64,000 nt of DNA, from contig NC_052393.1 in assembly GCF_009389715.1 (NCBI RefSeq), positions 3,100,001 to 3,164,000 of the forward strand, read 5' to 3'. The position numbers were made by a program, and so were the translations under genes. Position 1 is the stretch's first letter. Each line of letters begins with the position of its first letter. The notes beneath the pieces are model-generated. The model was not told the origin of the DNA and ran no database searches. It saw only the letters and a list, made by a program, of their open reading frames with translations. Below, one piece after another: positions 24,290 through 38,094 of the stretch. The stretch is from Phoenix dactylifera (lineage: Eukaryota; Streptophyta; Magnoliopsida; Arecales; Arecaceae).

Positions 24290-24434
24290 CAGGGGCGGTG
24301 GCGGATCCTCCGTTGTGGCAGCGTCAACCATCGCCGCTGCCGATAAGGTGGGAGGGAGCTTCTCTGGCGGTTTCCGCAGGCTTGCTGAGGCCCTGAGGGA
24401 GAGATCGGTTTTTGATAATCCTGTTGAAGCATGA
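24290..24434 (+). other. GC-rich open segment, unidentified
   Basis: A GC-rich island in AT-rich surroundings reads GGGGSSVVAASTIAAADKVG on the plus strand and goes on to a stop at 24434, after VFDNPVEA. The composition resembles a first exon or 5' leader of a plant gene. No partner exon or recognised domain was found. It may be part of the same insertion as the neighbouring SF3B2-LINE segment, whose coding strand is the opposite one. Confidence 0.25.
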
Positions 24435-25926
24435 GGTTGGAACGTTTTATTGGACCCAGTCCGCTCCAGAACAACCGGACTTCTGCCAGCCCATTTCTAC
24501 GGGCAGGGCCTTTATTTATTCTCCATTGCTTGGGTCTCCCCGACCCCTCATCCTTTTCTCCTCCCCCCTCCGTCTCTCTCTCGCTCTCTCTCTGTGGTTT
24601 GACGCTACTATCTCATTAATCTAGTGGTATTCCAACTAGATTATCTAAACAAGCCCTTAAAGTACTAGCTTACGAAAGAAAGAGTTGAAATCCTCTCCAG
24701 TCAAGAGCTGAACTCGAGAGGATCCTAAATAAATCCTATCCAAGGAAAGTTCCTCATTCATTGTACTCGAGATTAGAAAAATCAATCCTACTCTCACTAG
24801 TCTACGTATTTTGCATGTTGCACATTGTTTTCATTATATAGACATGAATACATTTATAGTTTGGGTTAGTTCAGGAGCACTAATTGACGGCTTCCTCTTA
24901 CTCTGTAGCCAAAGATCATCTATCACCAGCAATAAGTAAAAAAGATCTTGTCATTTGGAAATTAAACCACAAGCTCTTGTATCTTCCGAGCACAAAACTC
25001 AATCTTCCAAGCCCATGCGCACCTCATGAACGTGTCAACTTTATCACACCTACGCTTCCCGTAATTTTTTTTAAAACTTCTCATCTTGGAAAAGCACTTT
25101 TTTATAATTTTTTTCTTGGAAAGTGCGTTTCTTTACAATTTTTTAAAGCAATATAAAACATGCGCTGAGCTACTCAGGCACCGCGTTAGACAAGAGAATG
25201 AAGTGGGGCCTGTTTTTCAAATCAGAAATCTTAGCGCATGGGATCTAAGACCTCCAGAGTCGCATATTAACTGCTTGTGCTTTCTTGGGTCTTAATTGAT
25301 ACAACTCTTCTTGGCAATTCCACAGCATACTTAACAGATTTTCTTCTTCAATATCCGATAAGCAAACCCGAATGAACAAATGAAGAATCAGATTAGCTAC
25401 CTGCTACGTAGTCCAATTTATTAGTGTTGATTGGCAAAAAGTTCGAATGTCACTGGCATTCTTCATAATTTTATATAGCTGTACGAAGGAACTATCATTT
25501 TCTTTCAGGTAGATCAAGCATTACATCCATTAGCCTGTGAAATACAGAATAAAAAGGGATATCTGCCATGCAATCAACCTATAAAATGACTCATTTCATG
25601 ATTAAGTACTGTCTATCCACCACTTGAAAAAAGAAAAGAGAGAACAAAAAAGATACAGTAGCATATTTTTCCGCTTTGCACATGCTTGCAATTATCCGTA
25701 CGTGCAAAACAATGATTTCAAATCGTCGTGGACATATATTGATTCTTCCGAAGTCCCGTATCAATGATAGCATATAACTAAGAGGAATTTTCACCAAAAA
25801 AGAAAAAAAAAACAAAGAACGTTTGCTTTTAGTAATGCCAAAACAAAGGCTCTTAGCTAGGCCACGCAAGCCTTCTCTCAAGCTGGCAGAAGTATAGAGG
25901 AAATCAAGGGATCCAACTCTCATATC
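24435..25926. other. Intergenic 3' flank of the Dus3-like gene
   Basis: The region contains a CT-rich tract near 24558-24596 and otherwise AT-rich sequence without a recognisable gene. The 3' UTR of the minus-strand Dus3-like gene should begin at 25926 and run to lower coordinates. Confidence 0.4.
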
Positions 25927-26726
25927 TTAGCCATTTTCTGCCCGATCATAAGCGTTAGATTTATGTTTCGGAGCAAAAGTAAAGCCTTCTGGAACCTTGC
26001 CAAGCAGCATTTCAGAGATACGGATCTGCATTATTGAGGAAGCCAAGACGAGAGGAAACAATCAGCAAGAAATGTATAAGGTACATGCAAATCAAAAATG
26101 GGCAAGAAAATATATACCCAGTCAGCAGCTGAATCAGAGGCCATCATGGTCTCAAGATCATTGCGACCATGATAGCAGGGGGGTCTCCAATTTACCCGTT
26201 GCGGAATGACATCCAACAGACCGACTGGAATATAGCGGCACGTGTAGCTCAGCCATTCTAACAGAAAATGGCGAGTTGTCTCTACACCTGTACTAACTAG
26301 ATTAGCAGCTTAAAGGAGACGAACAAAAGCAAGAATACAGTGGATTACCACCTTTGATAGCAATGGTAAAAAATGAGTGCAATAAAAAATCTCAACAGAT
26401 TATCCCCAAAAAGATAGATTACACTCCAGGTGTGTCGTACAACAGAAGAAGAAATAGATCATGCACTTAGAATAAACATAAGCAAGCAATCCCAATTTGT
26501 CAAGCTGCAAACACTTGCAGACAAGATTCATAGTACTGGAACCAGCAGCTATGCCAGTACATCGGTAGTACGGTATGGTAAGATACCATGCCATGATGTT
26601 CTGGTGCATACCAACAAAGGGGAACCTACAAGGGAGGAGGAGAGAGAGGAGATAGGAAAAGAGAGAGGGAGGGAGGGAGGGAGGAAGAGAGAGGAAAGGA
26701 GGGAGAGGGAGGGAGAGGCGGAGGCT

Positions 26727-26759
<33 letters not shown>

Positions 26760-29700
26760 TCGAAGTTCACTCTCCCCTCCCTCGCCAGTTTCTTGAACCG
26801 AGGGGCGAAACCGTGCCAATCCGCCCCTGCTACATCTCGGTACGCTTCGAACCGACAATTCAGGGTGGCATAGCCTCCCATACTTGTGCAGACGGTGAGG
26901 TTTTTCTTCTAACATCTTTTCTGCTTCACTAAGGCTGTTGAAAAAGCATAACTCATAATAGCAATGCCAAAACACTAGCTGAATGGAGCTTCCTACATGA
27001 TATTTGAAAGAGCAGGAACCAGAAAGTGAATTTATGCAATGGAGCAAGGAGGCAGAAACCAGGGAAAATGATTAACATGTGCAAATATACAATCATACTA
27101 TACTTACAAAACTGAAAATGTAAGACGCTTTCTCCTAGGCTTTATTTTAACATATCTACTCTGAAGATACTGAAGGTACAGTAGTACAATAATTAGATTA
27201 AGTGTTTCAGACGGATGAGTGATGGTTGTAGCTAGTCAAATTTGCTCTCTGCTGTAAAATAAAAAAATCTTCTAAGTGCACCAGCTAGAGAGTGATTGGG
27301 TTTCCAAAGAATGTCAATGGTTGTACAACACAAGCTTATAATTGGTTTCTACAAGCTATGTACCTCTTATTTCTAATGAAGGTTCTGCGAGATCAGAAAA
27401 CTTTGTGCAGAAACTAGGACCCTCATCTTAGTAATGCAAAAGCTTCCAAAGAATGTCAATGATTGTACAACACGAGCTTGTAACTGGTTTCTACAGGCTA
27501 TGTACCTCTTATTTCTAATGAAGGTTCTGTGAGAACAGAAAACTTTGTGCAGAAACTAGGACCCTCATCTTGGTAATGCAAAAGCTTGGTTTCAAAAAAT
27601 TGAACTGTAACTGGTTTGTGAATCCTTAATGATGTCGGTTTAAGATGATTACGGTAAAGATCATGGACAGATTTTAGCCTGTTGGTTTTATATGGATGTT
27701 CCTTGCCCTGAACGCCTAAAGAAATATGCTTCTAAACTTAATGTTTTCATAGAGAGATTAGAATGTTTTCTAGTTAGCCATGCGAATACTTGTTGAGACT
27801 AGAGCAGAGGAACACAAAATATCAAGCCAAACACTTGAATTGCCCTCTTCAATGTTTGAAAAGGGCAACATGTGCCATGCATAGTTGAATCCATGGTTCA
27901 CAATACTAAACCATATCGGACCATAGCAGGCATACCAACTCATACCAGTAGTGAACTGACATGCAGTACACCCCATGTACTAAGTGTCGGTACCAAGAAT
28001 TGGACTGTACCAACACTGTACTACTTGGATGCCGGTGGACGTACTACAAACCTTAGCTAAACCACTTATGTGCAACACCTAGCTATTAATACAGATTGCA
28101 AATATCACCATAGATAGCTAGAAATGAAGCTCCCCCAGTTTGATTTTACATTCCTAATGGAAATTTAATGCTTTGGCAACGAGAAGGCATATGGATTTCC
28201 AAGTGGAATACTGGAAAAGGGGGAAACGATTGATGGATTCGGAGAATTGACCTGTGGGGGAAAGCAAGATGAAGGGAATCCAGTGGAAAATCCTTTAAAG
28301 GATATGCCACTAAATTCTTTTATTCAGGATCTCCATCATGGTTTGAACTTTGAACTAGCCTTTTAGATTCAAATACATACAGCTTGATTTTTTTGTGTGT
28401 GTGTGTAACAAATCCTTTGGTGTTTCTAATATTTCGAAGTAACATGGCTAGGCACCTAGAAATCATTTTCTGGAGGGCCAAAACAGACACTCAAATATCA
28501 ATTAAATGGCCCTTATGTAGCTAATATTTTTCTTTCTTTTTATTTTTTTGACAATATGGTAGTTATTCACCACCTGTCAGGTTTGAACCTGAGTCCTCTC
28601 ACTTGGAGAGATAGGTAACAACCAGTTGATGGTCCCTTATGTAGCTGTAGTTAGGCTTGAAATAGAAACTTCAGTAAAAAAGAAAAGATGGTAAACAAAA
28701 TGCCAATGAGATAATATCCACGAAGTCTTAAGTAGACCAAAATAAACAAACACAAACACAATCAAAAATTTTCTGCTTTGGATGCACGCATACACCCTCC
28801 TCTCCATATTTATGTAATGGGAGTGTGCACATATTATATCCAATAAATTTCTTTTCCCTATTCTTGGCTCACATCCCTGAGCTATAACTAAAATGGAGAG
28901 CTACACCTATAACATTAACTATTGAAATTTCTAAAAAACTCCTGTAGATCTTGAGCAGAACTCTCCAATGAGTGAAAAATCACAGAAATCTGGTGTTCCA
29001 GACTTGATGCAAGGCCTGTTATCATAAATAGTGTCTCCAAGCACAAATTTTCAATAGGAATATCCTGAGCTAAAAATATTGATTTCAAACGACATGCCTG
29101 CACTTAAAACTTCTCCCAGGTATGATCTTGTTTTCTTGCATTTACGATTCATTTCCTTTTCCTTTTTCTTTCATCTTTTTTGGTGAAGAATTACTCAGTT
29201 CCACTTTCACAAAGGAAATCCAAATCAGAAGCTTTTGATTGCAATAAAGTTTTAAGAGGACCAAAAATAAGATGCAAGTGGTATGAATTATGTTATTGGT
29301 ACCCAATTCAAGAAATATCGCCACATTGAACAACAGCAATTCCACGGCTTTCATAGAGGAAAGCTGAAGCATTAAAAATTTATTGGCATCATTTAAGCAT
29401 CTCTGTCCAACTTCATTGCCTAATTTGATCTCCCTTGACTGTACAAGCAATTCATGACCCCTATTTTCTCTCTTGAGGGAAAATCTTCTCTACCCTCTAC
29501 CAACCGACCACCCAGATTCATATCCAACTGTGCTTATCGTTATAAACATTCAACTCACTATTGTTAAAGGATTGTTTGTATACTCTTTTCATTCTTCTTC
29601 ACCCCCTCTTGCAATTCCTTCGTGGTATTTGGTGTTTTTGGGTGGCTTCAAATGATTTCACTTTGTGTTCATGTTCTAGTCATTTCATTCCTCTTTAACA

Positions 29701-32700
29701 TCTTTTTTTTTGAAGAAAAGTTTCTCTTTAGCATCTTAAACCTAAAACTAAGGAGACCGATGCCATTTTGGATTCCCATGCAAATGCCTTCCCCTGTCCA
29801 TCTTTTCTCCGACTCCCAAAGTTGTCAGCAGAAATAGGTAATAGGAAAATAAGTCCACATAAAAGCATCACTTTGAGGAATAAATTTTAGATTTGATCCC
29901 AGCATTAATTAATATCTGGAGTTAGGCATGTTATTGCACTACCCCACATTGATGTTACAATGATCTTCTTTTATTATACATAAACCATGAAGGTAAACCA
30001 ATTCAACATATCACCATGTTCTAACTGTCTTGTATCTCTTGTCTTATGAAACTCTATTTCAGCTCCATACTAACAGCAAAACTCATACTATGTTTAATCA
30101 GTATGCACAAATCCAGGATGATGTAACACATCAAATAACATGCGTATAGTTACAAAGACAACAGAATATTGTAGGTTTTCGGAATCTGCTCATTAGATAT
30201 GATATAGTTGGACATAGATATAAGTTCTTGTAATGGGTTGATAGAGCATACCTTTCATATCAGAACCCCAGTGTTCTAGGCCAAAACGTACAAAATCTTT
30301 GAGAATATTGAATCGCTCCTCAGAGCTAATGTCCCAATGTCTTTGTTCCTTGATTTCAGTAAGTAACCAAGGCTGCGAAACAAAGATCTCTAAATCAAAG
30401 GCAAATACATATTGAACATGGTGAGGATTAAGAGTATTAAAGGAGTTCTGCTGATATACCAATAGATACTAAGATAACGGATTTCAACAATTTATGAAGG
30501 AGAGAACCAGATGGGAGACAAACCTTTATTAAGGCACCTCGAGCGATCATGCAACTAGAAAGCTCAGGGCAATCAGCAGAGTGCTTGTTCCAGTCCAAAT
30601 ATGAGAAGATATCACCATTTCCTAGAACTTGCAAAGCGTCAGGGGCTTTTCTTGCACATTGGTAGATATAATCCCAATCAGCAAGCTTGCTATAGCGTTG
30701 CTGTCGTGATCGGCCATGGATGGTCAATGCACTGGCTCCCCAGTCGCTAATATCTGAGATTAGAGAATCAATGCGATTTCTCCCTTCGAAATAACCTGTA
30801 CGCACCTATTAAAAAGAGCAAAGAGTCAAGAGCAGAGAAATACTTGATTCTATTATGAAATCATTCTAAAAGGAGAAAGAGAAAATAAAACAGCTATCTC
30901 AAAATGAAATGCCTTAAGAGTATCTCAGATGGAATTCTTGACAATTCCTTCAAAACCTTAATTTACTAATTTATTGATGGAACTGGATAAGCAGAATGAC
31001 ATAACAAGACTAGTGTCACCAGAAAGTTGACCTACCTTAATAGTTAATGGTATGTTGATGGTACAAGAAGCTGCTTGAATAACGCTCTTCATCCTCATGG
31101 GTTTTGTAAGCAGACAAGATCCAGCCCCCTTGTTAACCACAATGTCAATTGGGCACCCCATGTTAATGTCAATAAAATCAACTAAACATTCACGATCTAT
31201 AAGCTCAACAGCACGTGCTATGGTATCAGGATAAGCCCCACATATTTGTACACCAAATACATCCTCTGATGAATGTCGCCTCAGCAATGCCCATTCTGAA
31301 GCATGTCCCTAAATCCATTAGAACATTGCAGATAAGACAATTTATTTTGTTTTCATATATTCACAGTCATAGAAACAACATATTTTTTAGAAATATCTCA
31401 AACAAATTAACCATAACAGGCACCCTGGCTCATATTCCTTCATATAAAATTAATTGTAAGCCATCAACTTGTGGCTACATTCTTGAGATCATATCCACCA
31501 GCAACATTTAGAGGTGTTACATAGAAAACATTAATCTTCTAGTCTTTCCAAATATTACATTTACTCAATGTTTTTCCATTTGATTTGTTATTCATGATTT
31601 TATAATGATTTAATACAGAACATAAATCATTCTTATATTTGACCATTTTAGATTTATAGTTTTCTTAAACTTCTTTTCTAGATTAGTTTATATCTTTTTC
31701 TTCAAATCTCAACATTTACTGCCTTTCCAAATTTGAAACACATATACAATATGCATTTATTTTATTGAAGTAAAACAAATTCGATTGTTATGACTGTGTT
31801 AAAATCTAACTGAATTCCGAAGTTCAACAGCCTGGCAATGTCCATGGTAATGGCACATGAAACTCCTTTTTTAAATCTTTTGTTGAGAAAGTGCAATGTC
31901 GCAAGTCTCTTTTTTCATTCTGTTAAATTCTTCCAAACTGCACATGAAATGTGAGAGCTCAAAGTTAGAAGGCAAACCTGCAAAAGATTAGTACACATAG
32001 CCATTTCTCCACAAGTAATATCAGCACCTAAGGCTTTGCAAATCCTTCTAAAAGGAAGATTCCCAACTGTAGTCAAGGGAGCCAGGTACAGCTTTCCTCT
32101 GAAATCAATAAGCTTCCTTTCCCGTGGATGCGGTTTCAAACTTAAATCAACTTTAGATGAACATAAGCTATCAGTTGAGATCTCTTGTGGTCCATTTTGT
32201 GCATTAATTCCTTTAAAATCTTTGTCCATGTGATATGTGCCTGTCCAGATTTCACTTATTGGAGTCAGCAACAGAGCGATCTAGCTACAGAAAATACATT
32301 GCAACAAAGCCACACAAAACTTTCATTAAATAGCATTAAAACCTCTAGTATGAAACCTAACCACTATTGTTATCAGCTAAGCAGCGTCCCTCATCAACTG
32401 AACTCTTTGCCTTCTTCAAAGGTCTTGAGGGGTCAATGACAGATGCATCCTCTAAACAGTCCTTTTCTGTGCATGTTATTAGAGCAGGCTCTGCTTCATT
32501 GGCTGAGCTGCAAAGAACCCCATTGTCATCATCCAAGTGAAGATTATCCGGCCCATTTAGAGACTCTGAATGGATTTCCACCTGATTGACATCTGGCATT
32601 GCCTTTGTTTTGTTACCCCCCTGCAAAGTGGAATTGGTAATAGTGAGGACAGGAAAGACTAGCAATTTATACATTCTTTTCAGAAGAATATTTTAGGAAC

Positions 32701-35612
32701 AGAAAGGACAGTCGCATTTCTGAAACAAAAATCAATAAAACTTGAAGGCAGATAAAGTAATGTAGGCAGCTGAAGAAGAATGAAGTTGGTTAAAAACTAG
32801 AACCAATGTCCTCAAACTTACTGTTACATACAAGAAACCATATATGAAATGGAAGAATCATCTAAATACATTGTTATATTCCTTGCTTTCCAGGGCAACT
32901 TAAATTAATATAAGAATGATAACCTTTAACATAATGAGCCATATTAGATGTCCACCAAAAGGAATAGAGAGATAACAGTGGGGTAAAACAAGTGCGTAAT
33001 ATAAATAAATAGTTTAAAGTTTAATTTGAATATATTAGAGAAATGGGTTTCAGGAAGATAAAATAAACAATAGAGTAAAATATAAGTGTATACTGTAGGA
33101 TGACAAAATCTTACCGCTAAGCCAAGAAGTTTGAGCTGGGCATTCGCCTTTGGAAAACTAACTTTATTCTTCCACAAAAGCTTCTGCAAATCTTTTTTTA
33201 GACTATTGATTTCAAAGCTTTTCTCAGGAGGATTCTGGGATTCTACAGGTTTGTTGTGTGTGCCTGAAAAACGACAGGTTATTCCATAAGGACATGGCTC
33301 TCCAACACTGAGGAATGGACAACTCCCCTCTAGGTCAGCTGGTTTCTGCATGTAAAGATGATATATTAAGTAACAATAACTGATGCATAATTGTGCCATA
33401 ACCTCACGAGAAGATCTAGTCAGAATACAATATGAAAAAAGCAAGGATTTAAGCACCGCACCTGAGCAAAGAATCCATCCAAATCATGACTGAAACGGCA
33501 ATTATTATTGTAACGACATGCATCAACATTTCCACTTTTTGCTACTTCCGGACAAATATGCAGTGCAGACTTTTGTTCCTGGCTAATGTAAAAAACATCA
33601 AAATCAAAATTTAACTTATTAGTATGGAAACAAAAGAAATGTAAATTTAGATACGCAACCCCTTTTGTGATAATCACTTACATGGTATGTGTATATAAAA
33701 ATCAAAGCTATGAAAAACCATCACAGCCTGATGGGCACAAGATCAGGGTTTAGTTTGGATTGAAGGGCACATAAACATTGCAATGACAAAAGAAAGCGAG
33801 TGATATTCCACATGTGGATGCACATACACATACACACACCAGAGAGAGAGAGAGAGAGAGGAAAATGTGAATGGAAGAATACTGAAATTATTGGATATAA
33901 AATACCTAGATTTTAAAGACCTGAATTTTATGTTGTTTATAAAAATTAAACAAGACAAGCAAAATTAAGAAATGATCTGATATCTTTTCAACATTAGATG
34001 ACTCAGTTTGACTGCGAGCATGATTGGAAAAGTGGGGAAGACGCAATGCTATGACAAATTACGGAGCATTTTACATGCATATATAACAAAACAACTACCT
34101 CAGTGCTCATAAAAATCATTAAATGCATCCAAACTAGAAATGTAATTTGATTTAGAATGATCCATCTGTTTTCAATAATTTCATGTAATGGCATGAGTTG
34201 TTTCTGTGGTGAAATGGGTGATGCCCCAATAGTCACACCTTTTTCTCTCCTTGGAGGACTTTCCAGGATTGAGTCTCTGGTGGTGCATCCCCAAGTTTCT
34301 GGCAAAACTTGGAGGTAAAGGTTCATCATGTTTTACTGAAACCAGAAATATAAGAAATAGATACAATTTTCACTGAAAAAGAAACATAACAATCCCCATC
34401 TTCCAGAAACTATTATTGTAGTTCTATCAAATGTTTTCGTGAAGATTTAGGAAAGAGGAAAGTTTCTCACAATATTTTTAGACATGTTTTTATGTACGCA
34501 TGTTTAACTTGTCTATAACTAATTTAAGAATTAAGATTACGCTATCTTAAGATCAAAGCTTGCCATAGATGATGTATAAGAAGAAGGAAAATGGGCCAAA
34601 AATTTGATAAAAGCTGACAGAAGAAAAGATAGGTCGCACACTTAAAGTTAGAAAAGCAAACTTCAAATATGAGCACTCTTTAAATAGACAACCACCAGGA
34701 AAGGAAACACTTGGAATATAGTGCCTAAGTTTCTTTTTTCAAAAAAATAATAGCCAGACTTTCTTGCTATTTCCTAATGGTGACATAACACTTCCAAAGC
34801 ATATAACACCTTGGAACTTTGACAAAAACAAAACAATCCCAAGTTTCGCTCACACAGCGACAATTTTAAAAACTTTTCTAAGATGACTGCAATTTTATCA
34901 GGCTTATTTCCAGCATCCATAAAAGTTCATACAAAAAAATCTCAAACCTAGAAAATTATCGGCCTTGGACTTATCTTCCAAAAACGGTCAAGAAATGCCT
35001 CGAACAGATTAAAGACAGAAGGCAGTAGACTAAGCATACCTATAAATGACAGGTATTTGTCATCTTATATACTAAAGCTTACCCCCGTTACACTCTAGGC
35101 GTCAAGTCTCGAAAATCATCTTAATTATCCAAGCCATCTCTTTCCTTAAAAATCACTTTTTTTGTTATGCTCATAGAAGTTCAAAGCACCAAGGAACAAA
35201 CCGAAGCCATAACAAGATTTGAACTTGAACAACATGAAACCAAGGCAAAGCAGAAAAGAGGTTAATTTTTCGGTAGGGTATCGGAAATCGATCACAAAGT
35301 GCGCACCTGTTGCCGCTCTCTCTTGAGCTGGCGCCTGGACTTTTTCTCTTTGACGACGTTCGAAGGAGCGTTCTTCTTCTTGTTGACGTCGTCATCGGCT
35401 GCATCGCCTGCCTCGGGGGTCGAGCGGGACCTGGAGGGCGGGGCGCGGAGGTACTCAACCTTCACCGGCGCTATCGCTTTGGCCACCAGATCCTCCGGCC
35501 TCGGGTGGGCGCCGTCAGGCTTCGGTGGAGGAGGAGGAGGGCCTTCCAGTGGAGCGCTGCGGCCCTCGTCCGGCTTCGCTGCCTTTTCCTCGGCGAGCGC
35601 GGCGACGTCCAT
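25927..35612 (-). CDS. DUS3L: tRNA-dihydrouridine(47) synthase, Dus3-like, with N-terminal CCCH zinc fingers; ten exons
   Basis: Minus-strand exons: 35307-35612, 33462-33578, 33115-33345, about 32355-32620, 31978-about 32280, 31036-31308, 30524-30805, 30252-30372, 26118-26287 and 25927-26025; about 720 residues. Exon 1 starts [12 protein letters not shown] and ends in a basic [10 protein letters not shown]. Exons 2 and 3 each hold a CCCH finger (one is C-x11-C-x5-C-x3-H). Exon 5 begins the FMN-binding barrel ([20 protein letters not shown]). Exon 6 has [17 protein letters not shown], whose Cys is the family's catalytic residue. Exon 7 has the [10 protein letters not shown] motif, and exons 8-10 the helical tRNA-binding tail. 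The enzyme reduces uridine 47 in the variable loop of cytosolic tRNAs using NAD(P)H. All other joins are GT-AG and in phase, but the exon 4/5 join could not be matched to canonical sites. Intron 8 (26288-30251) is 4 kb and carries repeats. Confidence 0.92.
26548..26874. mobile_element. Purine-tract MITE-like element in Dus3 intron 8
   Basis: The short ends GCTATGCC (26548-26555) and GGCATAGC (26867-26874) are exact inverted repeats. They flank sequence with the words 'ggtac', 'accg' and 'gccaat' plus a long GA/GGGA tract (about 26635-26758). The GC content and style resemble the foldback element at 39972-40591, but the two are not simple copies. The reading frames on both strands here come from the purine tract and are not genes. 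Confidence 0.4.
27304..27587. repeat. Direct tandem duplication, two 142-bp units, in Dus3 intron 8
   Basis: Unit 1 (27304-27445) and unit 2 (27446-27587) both run from ccaaagaatgtcaatg to aatgcaaaagctt. They differ at only a handful of positions, so the duplication is fairly recent. No open frame or transposon end is associated with it. Confidence 0.9.
27872..28035. repeat. GGTACC/ACCA-word-rich repeat fragment in Dus3 intron 8
   Basis: The stretch contains many words such as cataccaa, cggtacca and tgtaccaa, in the style of the elements at 26548 and 39972. I could not define its ends, so it may be a decayed relative of one of them. Confidence 0.25.
33839..33860. repeat. GA microsatellite next to CA repeats, Dus3 intron 1
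   Basis: About ten AG dinucleotides follow a short CA-rich stretch within the 1.7 kb first intron of the Dus3-like gene. No functional meaning is apparent. Confidence 0.7.
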
Positions 35613-37814
35613 GGCGGAGGCGAAAGAAAAAAAATGGGAACCGCCTCCCAGTAGCGGCTGATGGGGGTTCTAGTGAGAGACGGGGAATAGACGAAGCCGG
35701 ACGAGGTGAGGTTAGGGTTCGACTTCGGCGTCCCAAATCAAACGCCACCGGAGAAAAAAGGGACCAGCATTACGTGTCAGGTGATTTGTCATGGGAAACA
35801 CTATTTGTTGTTTCGTGATCAAGACAATAACTTTTTCAGATTACACTGGTTTAATAAAAGAATTCTCCGCAACATGCTATTAAATCAAAGCCATGCCCGA
35901 GGAGTTAGAATTCGCACGCGTGGATACCACCTGACTCTCGTAGACGACTAGCACCATACGAGTGTCACACCCCTTGTCCAAAGTGACTTGAGTCGCGTTA
36001 GGAATTCACTAGACTTGTACGCAAAGGTCAAATTATACAACTTTTAGTTACATATCTCTATATCTCAAGGAAATTAAACTTCTCAAAACACCTATGAGGC
36101 TGTAGTTGGTTGCAGGTTGAAGACATGTAGAATAAATGCCCTTCGCTCTACCTATTTCACCTTAATCTGCTAAACATTAAAAAATTAGTCAATTTATCTT
36201 GAGGAAAACTTGGCATTTTACAAAATAAATAAAGTTGTTCTTTTCATTTAACCCGAATAAATTACTCCTCATTACATGGTGCAGAAAGTTATTTCAGAAC
36301 AAAGAGAGATAGAAGCAAGTAACCTTTTAGGTCTCTATATATTTAACCAAACCATGGCAGTCAATCATTAAATTTTATTTCTCGATTTTATATAATAATC
36401 TTGAAAGGGCTTTTGGTTACTATTCAGAAATACGAAATTTTAAAACCTTATGCAAGTAATAAATTAAGGAGGGACCATTCGTTAAATCTATTCCTATATT
36501 TCATATGGTAAGCGACAAATAGTTGACCCTCAAATGGTTCTGTATATTGGTCGCCGAATGAAGAAGCAACATTTTAGCTATTGATGTATGCGTGAAACCT
36601 GCACCATTTTTATAGACATGCTACATAAGAGAAAGGGAAAAAAATAGAACTGTTGGGACAAAGGAAACCAATAAAAGGATTCTAAATACCAACTATATGC
36701 AGAAAGAAACTATTCTTAATTAAAGCTATCATCCAGCCACCCAAATTAGACAACAGAGACCTGAAAAAACACATGACTGATGATTCAACCCAAAGAAATG
36801 AGTTATAAAGTTATATATTGCAGCAAAATCCTCGACATAGAAGGCTAGACTAATTTAAAATGTCCAATAGGTAATTGCAGGTTTGGTTTTAGTCAAGTGT
36901 CCTCTTTGACTCACAATTTTTAAATCCATTATACTTTTGAATCAAAAAGCTTATCTTATTCACAGGGCTACTGGCCTTAAAAAGAATTTTCCTATATATG
37001 ACTAACAACCATACTAAACTGAAATGTTTGTCCAGTTTTGTGGATGCTTTTAAGGCATGGACAGACCTACTCATTGAATGGTGCCTCCTCAATGCATTTT
37101 CTCCAATGTGCATCATTTATGAATTTTGTGATCACCAACATAAGAAGGCACACTATGGAGATTCAGAAATTCTTTATCATGAGAATAAAATAGCTGAGAT
37201 ATTCAGAAGTATGCCGGAGATATAAATTATAATACTAAACAACTAGAGAAAAGGAAAATTCAAATTTAAACAAGACATAACGAATTTTTTGTTCATAATG
37301 GTGTTAATTCATGCTACCAAAATATAAAAGCATATTTCTGTAGGTCAAAATAAAATCAGAAAACAAAGCTGAGAATGCTCATATAAGTAGGTCCACCATT
37401 CCCTTGCCGATATTTCCTACCTGCACGTCAAGATTAAGAGTGTAATGGTATGGCGAAAACTCCATGCCACCATTGCACCACATTTTAATTGAATTATTAT
37501 GGGTTCTATAAAGTATTCTTGGAAGAAATACTCAATACAACGTCCATTAAAATAAAAATTTGTTCTCTTATGCAGAAGCACAATTCCATTTTTTCAAACA
37601 TAATTTAGAATTACTTGATTGCAAAGGATATCTTAAGCAAAGTTTGTTGAGATGAAGGCAATAAAAAAAAGTAACAAAACAAAAGTTCATTATCATCTAT
37701 AAGTCACAGAGCAGGAACATGCGAGAGATTTAGGCCCAGAGCATACCGAATGAAGACATGCAACCCTAAATAAAGCTACAGGAGAAAGTAAGCAAAAATG
37801 AGTTGCAAGAATCA
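35613..37814. other. Upstream flank of the Dus3-like gene
   Basis: About 150 bases of GC-rich leader sequence precede the Dus3 ATG. Beyond that the DNA is AT-rich. The stretch near 35950-36010 has the look of a retroelement LTR edge (gtgtcacacccc), but no partner end was found. No coding region is supported. Confidence 0.4.
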
Positions 37815-38094
37815 AAGCTGCAAACGAACCAAGCTGTTCATGAGTAACTTGGGCTCAGCTCCATATTTCAAACATTTTTTGGAGCTCAGCTCTATAAACA
37901 AACAGCAGTCTATTGGAAAACAGTGAGAAGGCTCAGCTCGGTTCGATTAAAGCTCATCTCAGAGCTTAGCTGAGCCAAACTTGAGCACTTTATCCAAAGT
38001 TCTCTTAGAGTTTGAGCCAAGCTCGAGCAGCTCTTCAAATATATCGAGCCAAGATGAGCAGAGCCTGATATCGACTCAGCTTGTTTGCACCCCT
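37815..38094. mobile_element. Probable hAT-like MITE, gagctc/gagcttggctcg type
   Basis: The right end reads cttgtttgcacccct, and the left end ctgcaaacgaaccaagctg is its degenerate inverted counterpart. The interior is built of words such as cagctcggttcg, gagccaagctcgagcag and cagcttg. This matches a common plant non-autonomous family whose copies begin GGGGTGCAAACGAGC. A target duplication is not clear, so limits are approximate. Confidence 0.5.

Noticed and set aside
26400-27047. Overlapping frames of 110-215 codons on both strands
   Set aside because: They owe their length to the GA/CT tract of a MITE-like element in a Dus3 intron; the peptides are Leu-Ser or Arg-Glu repeats.
35299-35748. 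GC-rich frames on both strands near the Dus3 start
   Set aside because: They are shadows of Dus3 exon 1 and its leader; only the minus-strand frame starting at 35612 continues through spliced, motif-bearing exons.
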